In this document: positions 26,666 to 34,933 of the stretch, piece by piece
Layout of the letters: each line of letters opens with the position of its first letter
Numbering within the stretch: position 1 is the first letter of the stretch
From: an uncultured Clostridia bacterium
GTDB taxonomy: Bacteria > Bacillota > Clostridia > TANB77 > UBA1234
Direction of reading: 5' to 3'
DNA length: 64,000 nucleotides
Assembly (NCBI GenBank): GCA_934169745.1
Contig: CAKPOE010000002.1
Location: forward strand, 124,001-188,000
The notes under the pieces: model-generated
Told to the model about the DNA's origin: nothing
The model's database searches: none
What the model saw: only the letters and a program-made list of their open reading frames with translations
Program-made: the position numbers and the translations under genes

Positions 26666-26751
26666 ATATATGCTATACTAATATTTTCTGTTTCTACAAA
26701 GTTGTTCTCTAAATTTTCAATATTAAATTCAAAAAATACTTTATTTCTCAT
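26650..26751 (-). CDS. 33-residue leader ORF
   Basis: The ATG at 26751 has a perfect AAGGAGG site six bases upstream and a consensus promoter 30 bases before that. The peptide opens MRNKVFFEF and ends IAYIKPRA; it has no signal peptide or membrane helix. The last codons and the TAA lie inside the terminator hairpin, so a ribosome finishing translation would cover the stem. That geometry fits a leader peptide controlling readthrough into the Nudix gene. A free-standing small protein is the alternative. Confidence 0.65.
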   Translation of the reverse strand: MRNKVFFEFNIENLENNFVETENISIAYIKPRA

Positions 26752-26782
26752 AAAATACCTCCTTGAACTTGAAAACACTTGT

Positions 26783-26812
26783 ATTATAGCATCCGACTTT
26801 GTATCTTGTCAA
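26783..26812 (-). promoter_or_regulatory. Consensus promoter of the leader ORF/Nudix gene
   Basis: TTGACA (26807-26812), an 18-base spacer and TATAAT (26783-26788), both hexamers perfect. Confidence 0.8.
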
Positions 26813-26819
26813 TAATTAT

Positions 26820-27941
26820 TTATTCTTCTGTTTTTATTACTTCAACATTCTCTTCAGCTTTACCTTTTTCAAGAACAACTTTTACAAGTCCAAATGCAAC
26901 TAGCATAGTTAATGTTGAAACAAGTCCACCTATAAATGGAAGTATTCTTAGCAATTGTATGATTGCAATTCCTATAATACCTGATAAGAAATTATTCATA
27001 TCTTTACCATTAAATATTGTTGTTCCTACTAAGTATCCTGTAAGTGTAGTTGCATACATTACAACTAAAACATATACAAAAATCAATGCAAATCCCAATG
27101 TTACTCCAATAGCTGTCATCATTGCAATTATTGCCACTATAGGAACTACTACCATAAATAATATTCCCCAGCCTAATGCTTTTCCATAAGTTGAAGCTCC
27201 TTTATTTGATACTTTAATTTTTTCAAACATGCCTGGAAGAACAAGCATTGTAACTGCAAACAACACTATATTAGCAGTAGTCCAGAAGAAGAAACTTTTA
27301 ACTTTTGAAATAAATGTAGAAGCCTCTGAAGTAGACTCTATTTTTTCAATCTTATTAACTTCTACTTTTATATCATTTGGTATGCTAACCTTTGCATCAC
27401 TATTATATGTAACTTTTCCTAATATTCTTGCTCCATCTTCAATATTAACATTACCAGAAACATCAACATCTCCATTTATTACACTGCCACTTTCAATATA
27501 TACTTCACTAGCAAAAAGTTTTGCATTTCTTCCAATTGTACCTTCAACAATTATTTTAGAAGCAACAGCATAAACATCTCTATCAATATTCCCTCTAATT
27601 GTTATAGTATTTGCTGCAACAAATGCATCTTTGGCTATATTGCCAGAAAGCTCAACTGCATTTCCCGCAACAAATGCATGCCTTCCATCTGCTTTTACAC
27701 TAACAACATTACCAGCAACTATTATTAATTCATTTGTACTTCCTGTTGTTTCAACTTTGTCCCCAGCCGTAATAATATTGTCATCACCTGAATAGAATTC
27801 TTCTAATTCTTCTCCTGTTGGCATTAATATGTCTTCATATTCCTCTAGTTCATTGCCTGGCATATCAATAACATCTGTTGCAAATACAAAACTAGAAAAC
27901 ATACATAATATAACTGCTAAAAAAATACTAATTTTTTTCAT
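26820..27941 (-). CDS. Bactofilin-like/polymer-forming membrane protein
   Basis: 373 residues. A signal peptide (MKKISIFLAVILCMFSSFVFA) is followed by an acidic linker. From about 55 to 185 there is a beta-helix of short repeats (GNAVELSGNIAKDAFVAANTITIRG) like bactofilins, though exported here. Four membrane helices follow (about 215-365), and a Glu-rich tail ends the chain. The beta-helix would lie outside and the helices anchor it. Related proteins are annotated as polymer-forming cytoskeletal or hypothetical; function is unknown. It is followed by a fresh promoter for the Nudix unit. Confidence 0.75.
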   Translation of the reverse strand: MKKISIFLAVILCMFSSFVFATDVIDMPGNELEEYEDILMPTGEELEEFYSGDDNIITAGDKVETTGSTNELIIVAGNVVSVKADGRHAFVAGNAVELSGNIAKDAFVAANTITIRGNIDRDVYAVASKIIVEGTIGRNAKLFASEVYIESGSVINGDVDVSGNVNIEDGARILGKVTYNSDAKVSIPNDIKVEVNKIEKIESTSEASTFISKVKSFFFWTTANIVLFAVTMLVLPGMFEKIKVSNKGASTYGKALGWGILFMVVVPIVAIIAMMTAIGVTLGFALIFVYVLVVMYATTLTGYLVGTTIFNGKDMNNFLSGIIGIAIIQLLRILPFIGGLVSTLTMLVAFGLVKVVLEKGKAEENVEVIKTEE

Positions 27942-27952
27942 CTTTGTTCCCC

Positions 27953-28510
27953 CTAAATATTTTTTAATTTTTCATTTAACTTGTTGTAAACATTTTCCAC
28001 TATCCACTTTTCTGTGGATACATTTGCGATTTCATCAATCGGAATCCATTTGACGCCACTATTTTCATCCTCTTTCATTCTCAAGGCCTCATTCTCATCA
28101 GCCTCAAGCAAGTATACTACATTCAAATGAGTATGCGAAGAAACGTACTCTCCTCTTTTCACATGTCCATCAACAGTTATTATCTCCAATGAGAAGATTT
28201 CATTTTTCAAAACTTTTATATTTTCGATTCCAGTTTCTTCTTTCACTTCTCTTATAGCAACCGAAAGTAAATCCTCTTCTCCATCAGCATGACCACCTGG
28301 CCAAGCCCAAGACTTATATATATTATGATATATCATCAAAACTTTGGTCCTATCCTTGTTTACAACCCACGCAGAAGACGTAAAATGTCCATATTTATTA
28401 TCTCTAGTTAAACTATTTTCAAAATTATCTAAATAGCTAATCATGACATCTTTGTCTTTTTCTTCTTGTTCATTGTATGGCACATATTTTTCTAATTGTT
28501 CTCTCAACAT
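27953..28510 (-). CDS. Nudix hydrolase
   Basis: 185 residues. Nudix box GGHADGEEDLLSVAIREVKE followed by ETG. The N-terminal 40 residues form an added helical part; a strand pair DRTKVLMIYHN precedes the box. The pattern SSAWVVNKDRTKVLM and WAWPGGH is common among Nudix proteins of Clostridia annotated as general hydrolases. It lies 11 bases upstream of the bactofilin-like gene and 70 bases after another Nudix gene. Confidence 0.85.
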   Translation of the reverse strand: MLREQLEKYVPYNEQEEKDKDVMISYLDNFENSLTRDNKYGHFTSSAWVVNKDRTKVLMIYHNIYKSWAWPGGHADGEEDLLSVAIREVKEETGIENIKVLKNEIFSLEIITVDGHVKRGEYVSSHTHLNVVYLLEADENEALRMKEDENSGVKWIPIDEIANVSTEKWIVENVYNKLNEKLKNI

Positions 28511-28580
28511 ATTTTTTCACCTCTTTTACGCATGCATCTTTCAGCATTATACACGATTTTAGCAATTTTCTCAAGTATAT

Positions 28581-28979
28581 TTATGAAATGTATCCTTCAT
28601 CCTTTAAGACTTTTAATAATAACTCTCTAGTGTTGTCGTATGTAATTGTTTCAAGTGCTTTCTCAAATGGTAACCACGCGATTTCAGCTATCTCACTTTC
28701 CTGTGCCTTTATATTGCTAGACGCTTGTTTTGAAACAAAATAAATGACCTGTTTCATGTTTCCATTATCCATAAGGTATTCCTCTACATATCTTCTTGTT
28801 TCATCTGGAATAGCATCAACATTTGTTTCTTCTTTTACCTCTCTCACCGCTGTTTGTATCTCACTTTCACCCTCTTCCATATGTCCTTTTGGAAAGCTCC
28901 AATGTCCCTTAGTTTGCTTAACAAGCAAAACATTTCGACCATCTATTACTATACAACCACAACTTTTTTCAACCTTCAT
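28581..28979 (-). CDS. Nudix hydrolase (MutT/Ap4A type)
   Basis: 132 residues. The box KGHMEEGESEIQTAVREVKE followed by ETNV matches the consensus, and the strand HWSFPKGH is typical of the bis(5'-nucleosyl)-tetraphosphatase branch. A predicted role is clearing dinucleoside polyphosphates, which is inference. Third Nudix gene within 3 kb; the spacing to 29000 (20 bases) suggests co-transcription with the upstream membrane-protein gene. Confidence 0.85.
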   Translation of the reverse strand: MKVEKSCGCIVIDGRNVLLVKQTKGHWSFPKGHMEEGESEIQTAVREVKEETNVDAIPDETRRYVEEYLMDNGNMKQVIYFVSKQASSNIKAQESEIAEIAWLPFEKALETITYDNTRELLLKVLKDEGYIS

Positions 28980-28999
28980 ATTATTTCATCTCCAATACA

Positions 29000-29569
29000 T
29001 TATTTGTCAAAAACAAATTCCACTTTACTATCATACAACTGCAACTTATTTAGTCTTTCTATCTTTCTCTCATTATTCGTAAAAATAATACCTTCCATCA
29101 TGTCCCACAGAACAACCCAACCTGTAATAACAATAAGTTCATCTAATATTTTTAGTATCTTATCCTCTAATGCATAGCCCAAAATCAATGTAGCAGCACC
29201 AATCACGAACAAAAGGATTGATACATATATATTCATTCTGTTTTTGTAATCGATATCGTCTATCTCCATTCCAAAATTATTTTTTACAATCTTTTTCATT
29301 CTTTCCTGCTCGTCTGCCGAAAGTTCATGACAATGAAATTCGATAACTATATCATATTTAAATGGAATTATCGAAGCCACCTCATTTATATAATTTGTAA
29401 TATCATCTGATAATACCAACTTTTTATAATCATGTTTCATATATATATCGTCCAAATTCCTTACTTCAACTGGTATAACAGCTTTTCCATCATCTCGAAT
29501 ATAATTTCGCTCAACATAGTCTTTTTCACTAAATTTTATCTTTTTATTAACAGCGGTAAATAGTTTCAT
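29000..29569 (-). CDS. Unknown protein with two membrane helices
   Basis: 189 residues from the ATG at 29569, set by GGAAGGAG. The first ~115 residues are soluble and charged (DDIYMKHDYKKLVLSDDI; ADEQERMKKIVKNNFG). Two hydrophobic helices follow (IYVSILLFVIGAATLILGYAL and LDELIVITGWVVLWDMM), then a basic tail. Family not recognised. It is the first gene of the leftward Nudix/bactofilin group. Confidence 0.7.
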   Translation of the reverse strand: MKLFTAVNKKIKFSEKDYVERNYIRDDGKAVIPVEVRNLDDIYMKHDYKKLVLSDDITNYINEVASIIPFKYDIVIEFHCHELSADEQERMKKIVKNNFGMEIDDIDYKNRMNIYVSILLFVIGAATLILGYALEDKILKILDELIVITGWVVLWDMMEGIIFTNNERKIERLNKLQLYDSKVEFVFDK

Positions 29570-29647
29570 ATGTACTCCTTCCAATTATTGTATTCAATAC
29601 TTTTCATGCAAAAATTATATCATATATTTTAAGAAAATTTAAGACAT

Positions 29648-29677
29648 TTGTTATGAGTGTATGTGATATGATATAAT
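29648..29677 (+). promoter_or_regulatory. Promoter of pgeF
   Basis: TTGTTA (29648-29653), an 18-base spacer and TATAAT (29672-29677), 40 bases before the start. Confidence 0.5.
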
Positions 29678-29717
29678 AAAAATAGATTTCTGACAAGTAT
29701 TGAAAGGATTTAATGAA

Positions 29718-30533
29718 ATGAATTTATCAAATGAAAACGTCATTCATGTAAAAAACGGCAACATTGAATACTTACAATTTAAAAAACTACTAGAATACGA
29801 CAATATAATTACTCATGCATATGGTTTAAAAAAATTAGATTACAGAACACATTTAAACAATACCGCTCTAGATTCTTACAAGTTATTATTCAAAGAATTA
29901 AATATTGATATAAACACTTTGCTAAGGCCAGGACATGAACACACTGACAATATCATAAGCATTTATGAAAAGCAAAATAAGAATGCTCCAGACATTTTGC
30001 TAGACTCACTAAAAGGATTTGATGGCACAATAACAAATAAACCAAACATAACTTTAGCATCAACAAATGCTGATTGTATTTTAATATTGCTCTTTGATCC
30101 GATAAACAAAGTAATATGTAATGTACATTCCGGTTGGCGAGGCACTTTCAAAAAAATATCTCAAAAAGCAATCGAAAAAATGAAAAATGAATACGCATGT
30201 GATCCTCAAAACATAATAGCTTGCATATGCCCTAGTATAAGAGTTTGCCACTTTGAAGTTGATGAAGATGTAATGCAAATTTGCAAAGAAACATTTGCAT
30301 ATACAAATCAATTAGATAAAATCATTATAAAAGGTGAAATAAAAGATGGAAAACAAAAGTACAATATTGACACTGTATTAATCACTAAAATTTTATTAAA
30401 AGACAAAAATCTTAAAGAAGAAAATATAATCGACTCTGGTATCTGTAGTGTATGTTGTTCGGAAAACATTCATTCAAGAAGGGCTGACGGTATAGACTTC
30501 GGATTAGGAAGTGCAATAATAGAAATTAGATAA
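29718..30533 (+). CDS. pgeF: PgeF/YfiH-family purine nucleoside phosphorylase (laccase domain)
   Basis: 271 residues from the ATG at 29718; the upstream TTG at 29700 is possible but lacks a site. Metal and catalytic motifs are GHEHTDN, NADCILILLFD and VHSGWRGT, plus Cys-rich ICPSIRVCHFEV and SICSVCC-like ends (GICSVCCSENIHS). Family members were first called multicopper laccases and act on purine nucleosides or on muramyl intermediates. In many Bacillota the gene lies near cell-division genes; here it stands alone. Confidence 0.85.
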   Translation: MNLSNENVIHVKNGNIEYLQFKKLLEYDNIITHAYGLKKLDYRTHLNNTALDSYKLLFKELNIDINTLLRPGHEHTDNIISIYEKQNKNAPDILLDSLKGFDGTITNKPNITLASTNADCILILLFDPINKVICNVHSGWRGTFKKISQKAIEKMKNEYACDPQNIIACICPSIRVCHFEVDEDVMQICKETFAYTNQLDKIIIKGEIKDGKQKYNIDTVLITKILLKDKNLKEENIIDSGICSVCCSENIHSRRADGIDFGLGSAIIEIR

Positions 30534-30700
30534 CATTGTATTACATTCTTGTTTTGCGTTTCGTCCCAACAACATTTGAATTTTTTCGATATTTTTATAT
30601 ATTGTTCTTGCTTATTTTTAACAAATAGTATACTATCGTTAGTGGTTGAATAAATTTTTGAAAAATTTTGCAGATAATGCAAAAGGAAGGAGCTGACGGT

Positions 30701-32356
30701 ATGTATACAAAGAAAATCGCGTATTTCTCGATGGGCTCGGGAATCTACAACGATTTTCTGACCTATGGTGGCGGCCTCGAAATTCTTGCTGGTGATATGA
30801 TTAAAGAGGTCATCGAAAATAAAGGGCTATACCCCATTACTTTTTTCCATCTTCTTTGGAAAAAGGGATATGGGTTACAGCGGATAAATGAGAATGGCGA
30901 GATTTACGATGTCGAGTCTCCGAATGTGAACTGGGAAAGCTACGTCGAAGATACTGGCAAGGAGGTGTCTGTTTCTATCTTCGGCAAGACCGTGTACGTG
31001 AAAATCTGGAAGCTTAAAGATGGTCCTGTCTACTATCTCGATACTGATATCGAAAAAAACGGCGAGTTCTGCAACATCACTCATAACCTCTATGGCGGTG
31101 CCTGGAATGATACGGAAAAGGAGCGTATCGCACAAGAAATTGTGCTTGGCATTGGCGGTGTGCGTGCGATTAAAGCACTCGGTCTCGACATCGACGGATA
31201 CCATTACAATGATGGACATCCGGCTTTCGCTGGTCTCGAACTTATTGCAGAACGCATGAAGTTCTATGAAGACTCTGATGCAACCGTAACTGACGATGAA
31301 TGCTTCGAGCATGCCTTGAAGCACGTGAAAGAGCGCACTGCTTTTACTACTCACACAAACGTCCCTGCTGGCAATGAATCTCACCCAATCAACATGCTGA
31401 TTGAAGTCGGTGCTGATGCTGGTCTTTCATATCAGCAACTCGAACGAATCGGTGGTAACCCCTTCAACATGACTGTTGCTTCGCTAAGACTTTCCTCTAT
31501 GGCGAATGGCGTTTCTCGCATTCAAGTTCTTGCCGCTCGCGATATGTGGCACTGGGTTGAAGATGCTCCTAACATCATCGCTATTACTAATGGTGTACAC
31601 CAAAAGACCTGGCAAGATGAAGACATTGCATATGCGTACGCAAAGAAGGACATCGATGGCATCTTTGATGCTCATCAGGCTTGCAAGCATACTCTCATCA
31701 AAACAATTGAGCAAAAGACTGGCGTTAAATTCAAGGAGGATAAGTTACTTATCGCCTTTGCTCGTCGTGCTACTGAGTACAAGCGCTGGGATTTGATATT
31801 CCGCGAGAAAGAACGATTTGAATACTTAATCAAAACGTATGGTATTCAGATTGTGTTTGCTGGGAAAGCACATCGCCATGACACAAGCGGCAAACGGTAT
31901 ATTTCCGAAATATATCATCTTGCCAAGCAGTACCCAGAGAACGTTGTATTCCTCGAGGGATACGACATCGCTCTTGCACAAAAACTCGTGGCTGGCGCAG
32001 ACATCTGGCTCAACAACCCTCGTGTACCACTTGAAGCATGTGGAACTTCTGGTATGAAAGCTGCCATGAATGGCACGCTCAATGTAAGCACTTTGGATGG
32101 CTGGTGGCGTGAAGCTGCCCAGCATGGCATCAACGGCTGGAACATCGCTAATGGCGAATTCGGTGGAAGCTTCCAAGACGAAAATGACGCAAAAGCCCTG
32201 ATGCATCTGCTAAAGTACGAAGTCCTTCCTACATACGAAAACAAAAGCGTATGGAAAAACATGATGTTTGCGTCTATCGTAACCTCTAACCAATATTCCA
32301 CAAAGCGTATGGTTGAAGAATACTTTGTGAACTTGTACAACTACCTTAAAACCTAA
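30701..32356 (+). CDS. glgP: Alpha-glucan (glycogen/maltodextrin) phosphorylase, short GT35 type
   Basis: 551 residues from the ATG at 30701, which follows GGAAGGAG; an in-frame TTG-type start further up is not needed. The PLP-lysine motif EACGTSGMKAAMNG is intact, with AFARRATEYKRWDLIF and NNPRVPLEACG typical of the short phosphorylases of bacteria and archaea. It releases glucose-1-phosphate from alpha-1,4-glucan. No other glycogen gene is near. Composition differs sharply: 28 of 60 bases are G or C in 31441-31500 against 16 of 60 in 37261-37320, with many Cys/Leu codons ending in C. With its GC-rich terminator it looks like an acquired single-gene unit. Confidence 0.9.
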   Translation: MYTKKIAYFSMGSGIYNDFLTYGGGLEILAGDMIKEVIENKGLYPITFFHLLWKKGYGLQRINENGEIYDVESPNVNWESYVEDTGKEVSVSIFGKTVYVKIWKLKDGPVYYLDTDIEKNGEFCNITHNLYGGAWNDTEKERIAQEIVLGIGGVRAIKALGLDIDGYHYNDGHPAFAGLELIAERMKFYEDSDATVTDDECFEHALKHVKERTAFTTHTNVPAGNESHPINMLIEVGADAGLSYQQLERIGGNPFNMTVASLRLSSMANGVSRIQVLAARDMWHWVEDAPNIIAITNGVHQKTWQDEDIAYAYAKKDIDGIFDAHQACKHTLIKTIEQKTGVKFKEDKLLIAFARRATEYKRWDLIFREKERFEYLIKTYGIQIVFAGKAHRHDTSGKRYISEIYHLAKQYPENVVFLEGYDIALAQKLVAGADIWLNNPRVPLEACGTSGMKAAMNGTLNVSTLDGWWREAAQHGINGWNIANGEFGGSFQDENDAKALMHLLKYEVLPTYENKSVWKNMMFASIVTSNQYSTKRMVEEYFVNLYNYLKT

Positions 32357-32361
32357 CCCTT

Positions 32362-32381
32362 GGGCCGCATATTTGCGGCCC
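32362..32381 (+). terminator. Strong terminator of glgP
   Basis: GGGCCGCA (32362-32369) pairs with TGCGGCCC (32374-32381), loop TATT, followed by TTTTATTTTTT. Confidence 0.88.
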
Positions 32382-32407
32382 TTTTATTTTTTACCTCTCT
32401 TGAATTA

Positions 32408-32436
32408 TTGATTTTTATAACTATATGTTTTATAAT
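32408..32436 (+). promoter_or_regulatory. Promoter of the DUF4358/DHHW pair
   Basis: TTGATT (32408-32413), a 17-base spacer and TATAAT (32431-32436). Confidence 0.65.
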
Positions 32437-32467
32437 TTACGTATAATTTATAAAAGGAGATGTTTAT

Positions 32468-32995
32468 ATGAAACGTATTATTTTAGCAATTTGCACAATT
32501 ATTTTAATATTGTCACTTGTAGCTTGTTCTAATACAAATGATAACAATGATGTTCCTGTTGTAAATCCAGCAGAGCAAGAAAATAACAATACTTCTATAA
32601 ACTTAACTGATGTTTATAATTCTATTATTTCTGCTCAACCAGAAGAATTAAGAGATACTCTTGTTTTCTTTCCTGAAACAGATAAAGATACTATAGACAC
32701 TTTTTATCCTGGATTATCAGAAATAGCTCTAAAGCAAGAAGCTATTTATCTACCAGCTATCGATGGATTCGCTCAAGAAATAGCTTTAGTTGAAGTTGAG
32801 AATTCTGAGGATGTCAAAAAAGTAGAAGAGATCTTCAATAAGAGAATTGAAACAGGAAAAACAACTGAAGGATGCGATCCTGGTATTCCAGAGTTGTGGG
32901 AAAGGTACGCACAAGTTCAAGTTAAAGGAAATTATGTTTGTATGATTGTTTTATCAGGTGAATTTACAATACCTGAAAACGTATTTGGAGAATAA
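32468..32995 (+). CDS. DUF4358-type lipoprotein
   Basis: 175 residues. Lipoprotein signal ending SLVACS, an Asn-rich linker, then a domain with the pattern of DUF4358 (LSEIALKQEAIYLPAIDGFAQEIALVEVENSEDVKKVEEIF). Such lipoproteins are often encoded with DHHW and MBOAT proteins in wall-polymer acylation clusters. AAAGGAGATG precedes the ATG. Its stop overlaps the next start (TAATG), so the pair is coupled. Confidence 0.75.
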   Translation: MKRIILAICTIILILSLVACSNTNDNNDVPVVNPAEQENNNTSINLTDVYNSIISAQPEELRDTLVFFPETDKDTIDTFYPGLSEIALKQEAIYLPAIDGFAQEIALVEVENSEDVKKVEEIFNKRIETGKTTEGCDPGIPELWERYAQVQVKGNYVCMIVLSGEFTIPENVFGE

Positions 32996-34116
32996 TGGAT
33001 AAGAAAACTTCTAAATTAATTGTAATAGTATTTTGCATTTTTATTATGAGCATTGGTGTATTAAGTTTTATACTGCCATATCAAGATTTCTCCGAATTAG
33101 AAAATAGATACTTGAGCATAATGCCAAAGCTTTCTTGGAGAAATGTTTCTTCCGGAAAATACATGAATGATTTGGACAGTTTTTCTTCAGACCATATCGC
33201 AGGAAGAAATATGTGGGTATGTATTAAATCAGTGGTTCAATTATTTACGGGGAAGCACGAAAATAACAATGTATATTTTGCGGATGATGGTTATTTAATA
33301 AAAAGAACAGATACTGTAAACAACGAATTTGTTTTAAATAACACAAAATATATAAATGAATTTACTAACAAAGTTGATGCAAATGTATATATTGGAATAA
33401 TTCCAACTAATGCTTATGTGTTAAACAAAAAGTTGCCACCAAATGCTCCAACAGAAAATGAACAAGAAATAATTAATAAAATATATATAAACTCAAACGC
33501 AACTTCACTCGATATTTTGGATACTTTGATTGAACATAACAGCGAGGAAATTTATTATCACACCGACCATCACTTAACAAGTCTTGGTTCATACTATATT
33601 GCAAATTTGATTTTTCAAAAAATGAATTTGGATAATTTGAGTCTAAATGATTGTACAAAAAAAGTGGTATCAGATAGCTTTTATGGTTCAAACTACTCTT
33701 ATTCATGTGCTTTTTGGGCCAAACCAGACACAATTGAAACATATGTAAATGACAAAGGTATTTCTTGTGTTGTTTATAAAAATGGTGTACAAAGCAATGT
33801 TAATATGTATGCTAAAGAATATCTTGATAAAAAAGATAAATATTCTTACTTTTTAGGTGGTAATCAACCTCTCATTGTTTTGAAAAATTCAAATATCACT
33901 AATAACTCCAAAGTGTTAGTAATACGAGATTCTTACACAAGCAGCATTGCACCTTTTTTAGCACAACGTTTTTCAGAAGTGCACTTAATTGATTTAAGAT
34001 ACTCTAAAACAAATGTATCAAACTACATAAAAGAAAACAGCATCACTGATGTCATTGTGCTATATGGTTTTTCAACCTATGCAACAGATAAGAATTTAGT
34101 ATTCTTAAAAAAATAA
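32995..34116 (+). CDS. DHHW-family (AlgX/AlgJ-like) membrane-anchored protein
   Basis: 373 residues. One N-terminal membrane helix (LIVIVFCIFIMSIGVLSFI) and an extracellular SGNH-like fold; the signature is YYHTDHHLTSLGSYY with the Asp-His-His that names the family, and a Ser-containing VIRDSYTSS. AlgX/AlgJ relatives add acetyl groups to polysaccharides together with an MBOAT acyltransferase. No MBOAT gene is present in the window, so the partner must be elsewhere or absent. Confidence 0.82.
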   Translation: MDKKTSKLIVIVFCIFIMSIGVLSFILPYQDFSELENRYLSIMPKLSWRNVSSGKYMNDLDSFSSDHIAGRNMWVCIKSVVQLFTGKHENNNVYFADDGYLIKRTDTVNNEFVLNNTKYINEFTNKVDANVYIGIIPTNAYVLNKKLPPNAPTENEQEIINKIYINSNATSLDILDTLIEHNSEEIYYHTDHHLTSLGSYYIANLIFQKMNLDNLSLNDCTKKVVSDSFYGSNYSYSCAFWAKPDTIETYVNDKGISCVVYKNGVQSNVNMYAKEYLDKKDKYSYFLGGNQPLIVLKNSNITNNSKVLVIRDSYTSSIAPFLAQRFSEVHLIDLRYSKTNVSNYIKENSITDVIVLYGFSTYATDKNLVFLKK

Positions 34117-34141
34117 CTAAAGGTTTCGGCCTTTAGTTATT
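34112..34141 (+). terminator. Terminator of the DHHW gene
   Basis: AATAACTAAAGG (34112-34123) pairs with CCTTTAGTTATT (34130-34141), followed by TTTATTG. The stop codon lies within the stem. Confidence 0.8.
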
Positions 34142-34178
34142 TTTATTGCACAGTATATTTATATGTAGCAGCAACAAA

Positions 34179-34248
34179 TGAACAGATTTCCGGCAGCCAC
34201 TTTTTCGTTCATTTTTGAACGAAAAAGTGGCTGCCGGAAATCTGTTCA
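34179..34248. repeat. 33-bp repeat unit, inverted pair
   Basis: Units at 34179-34211 and 34216-34248 stand head to head with the same 23-bp core inverted repeat as at 1669-1738. They lie between convergent genes. Confidence 0.9.
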
Positions 34249-34276
34249 TTCACTGCTCACTGTCGATATTAGTGTT

Positions 34277-34807
34277 TTACAGCTTATTGCTTATTGCTAT
34301 TTCTTTTACTTCTTTTTGTTCTAAAGTTTTTAGTACAATTCTTTTTTCGTCAAGAAGAATATAACATCTCAAATCCACTCCTCTTGGTCTTGATATAGAA
34401 CCTGGGTTTGCAATTATTATTTCTCCTCTTTTTTCAAGCATTGGCACATGTGTATGTCCTTGTATAAATATATCACCACAATTTGGTGGAAGCTCGTAAC
34501 AATTATAACCATTACCATGAGTAATTGTTACAAAGTTTGAATTTATATACAACGTATCAATGTCATACATTTCAAAATCTAACATATCTTCAAAACTTAA
34601 TGTATCACAATTTCCTCTTATCAATTCAACTTTTTCTTTCATGGCATTTAGCAATCCTGCCATTTCCAAATTATCACTTTTATCCATAGATGAAGCTGTA
34701 TCTCCTAAAAGTACAAGATTATCAGCACCTTCTTTATTAAAAATTTCTATTACTTTTTTCAGCCCATCCACACTACCATGAATATCTGATGCAAATATAT
34801 ATTTCAT
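34277..34807 (-). CDS. YfcE/MJ0936-type phosphodiesterase
   Basis: 176 residues from the ATG at 34807. Metallophosphatase motifs follow in order: SDIHGS, LLGDTA, RGNCD, THGNGYN, QGHTHVP, and a final PGSISRPR. These bind two metal ions. Small YfcE-type enzymes hydrolyse phosphodiesters; the natural substrate is unsettled. The length fits the family. Confidence 0.9.
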   Translation of the reverse strand: MKYIFASDIHGSVDGLKKVIEIFNKEGADNLVLLGDTASSMDKSDNLEMAGLLNAMKEKVELIRGNCDTLSFEDMLDFEMYDIDTLYINSNFVTITHGNGYNCYELPPNCGDIFIQGHTHVPMLEKRGEIIIANPGSISRPRGVDLRCYILLDEKRIVLKTLEQKEVKEIAISNKL

Positions 34808-34864
34808 TTTGCTTTCACTTCTTTCTAACAATTTTTTATTTAACGCGATGATGAATAAAACGAA

Positions 34865-34884
34865 GGTCGCTGAAATCAGCGACC
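34865..34884 (-). terminator. Terminator-like palindrome after the BI-1 gene
   Basis: GGTCGCTGA (34865-34873) pairs with TCAGCGACC (34876-34884). On the minus strand TTCGTTTTATT follows. The stem is that of the GTAGGG-type repeat at 19283-19304 without the GTAGGG edge. Confidence 0.6.
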
Positions 34885-34933
34885 CATGAAACAAATGTAC
34901 ATCTCAATATTTCAAAAATGTATTTTTGCCTTA

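Noticed and set aside
30875..32340. Several long minus-strand and other-frame ORFs inside glgP
   Set aside because: They arise because the gene is GC-richer with few stops in other frames; the PLP motif shows the plus frame is real.
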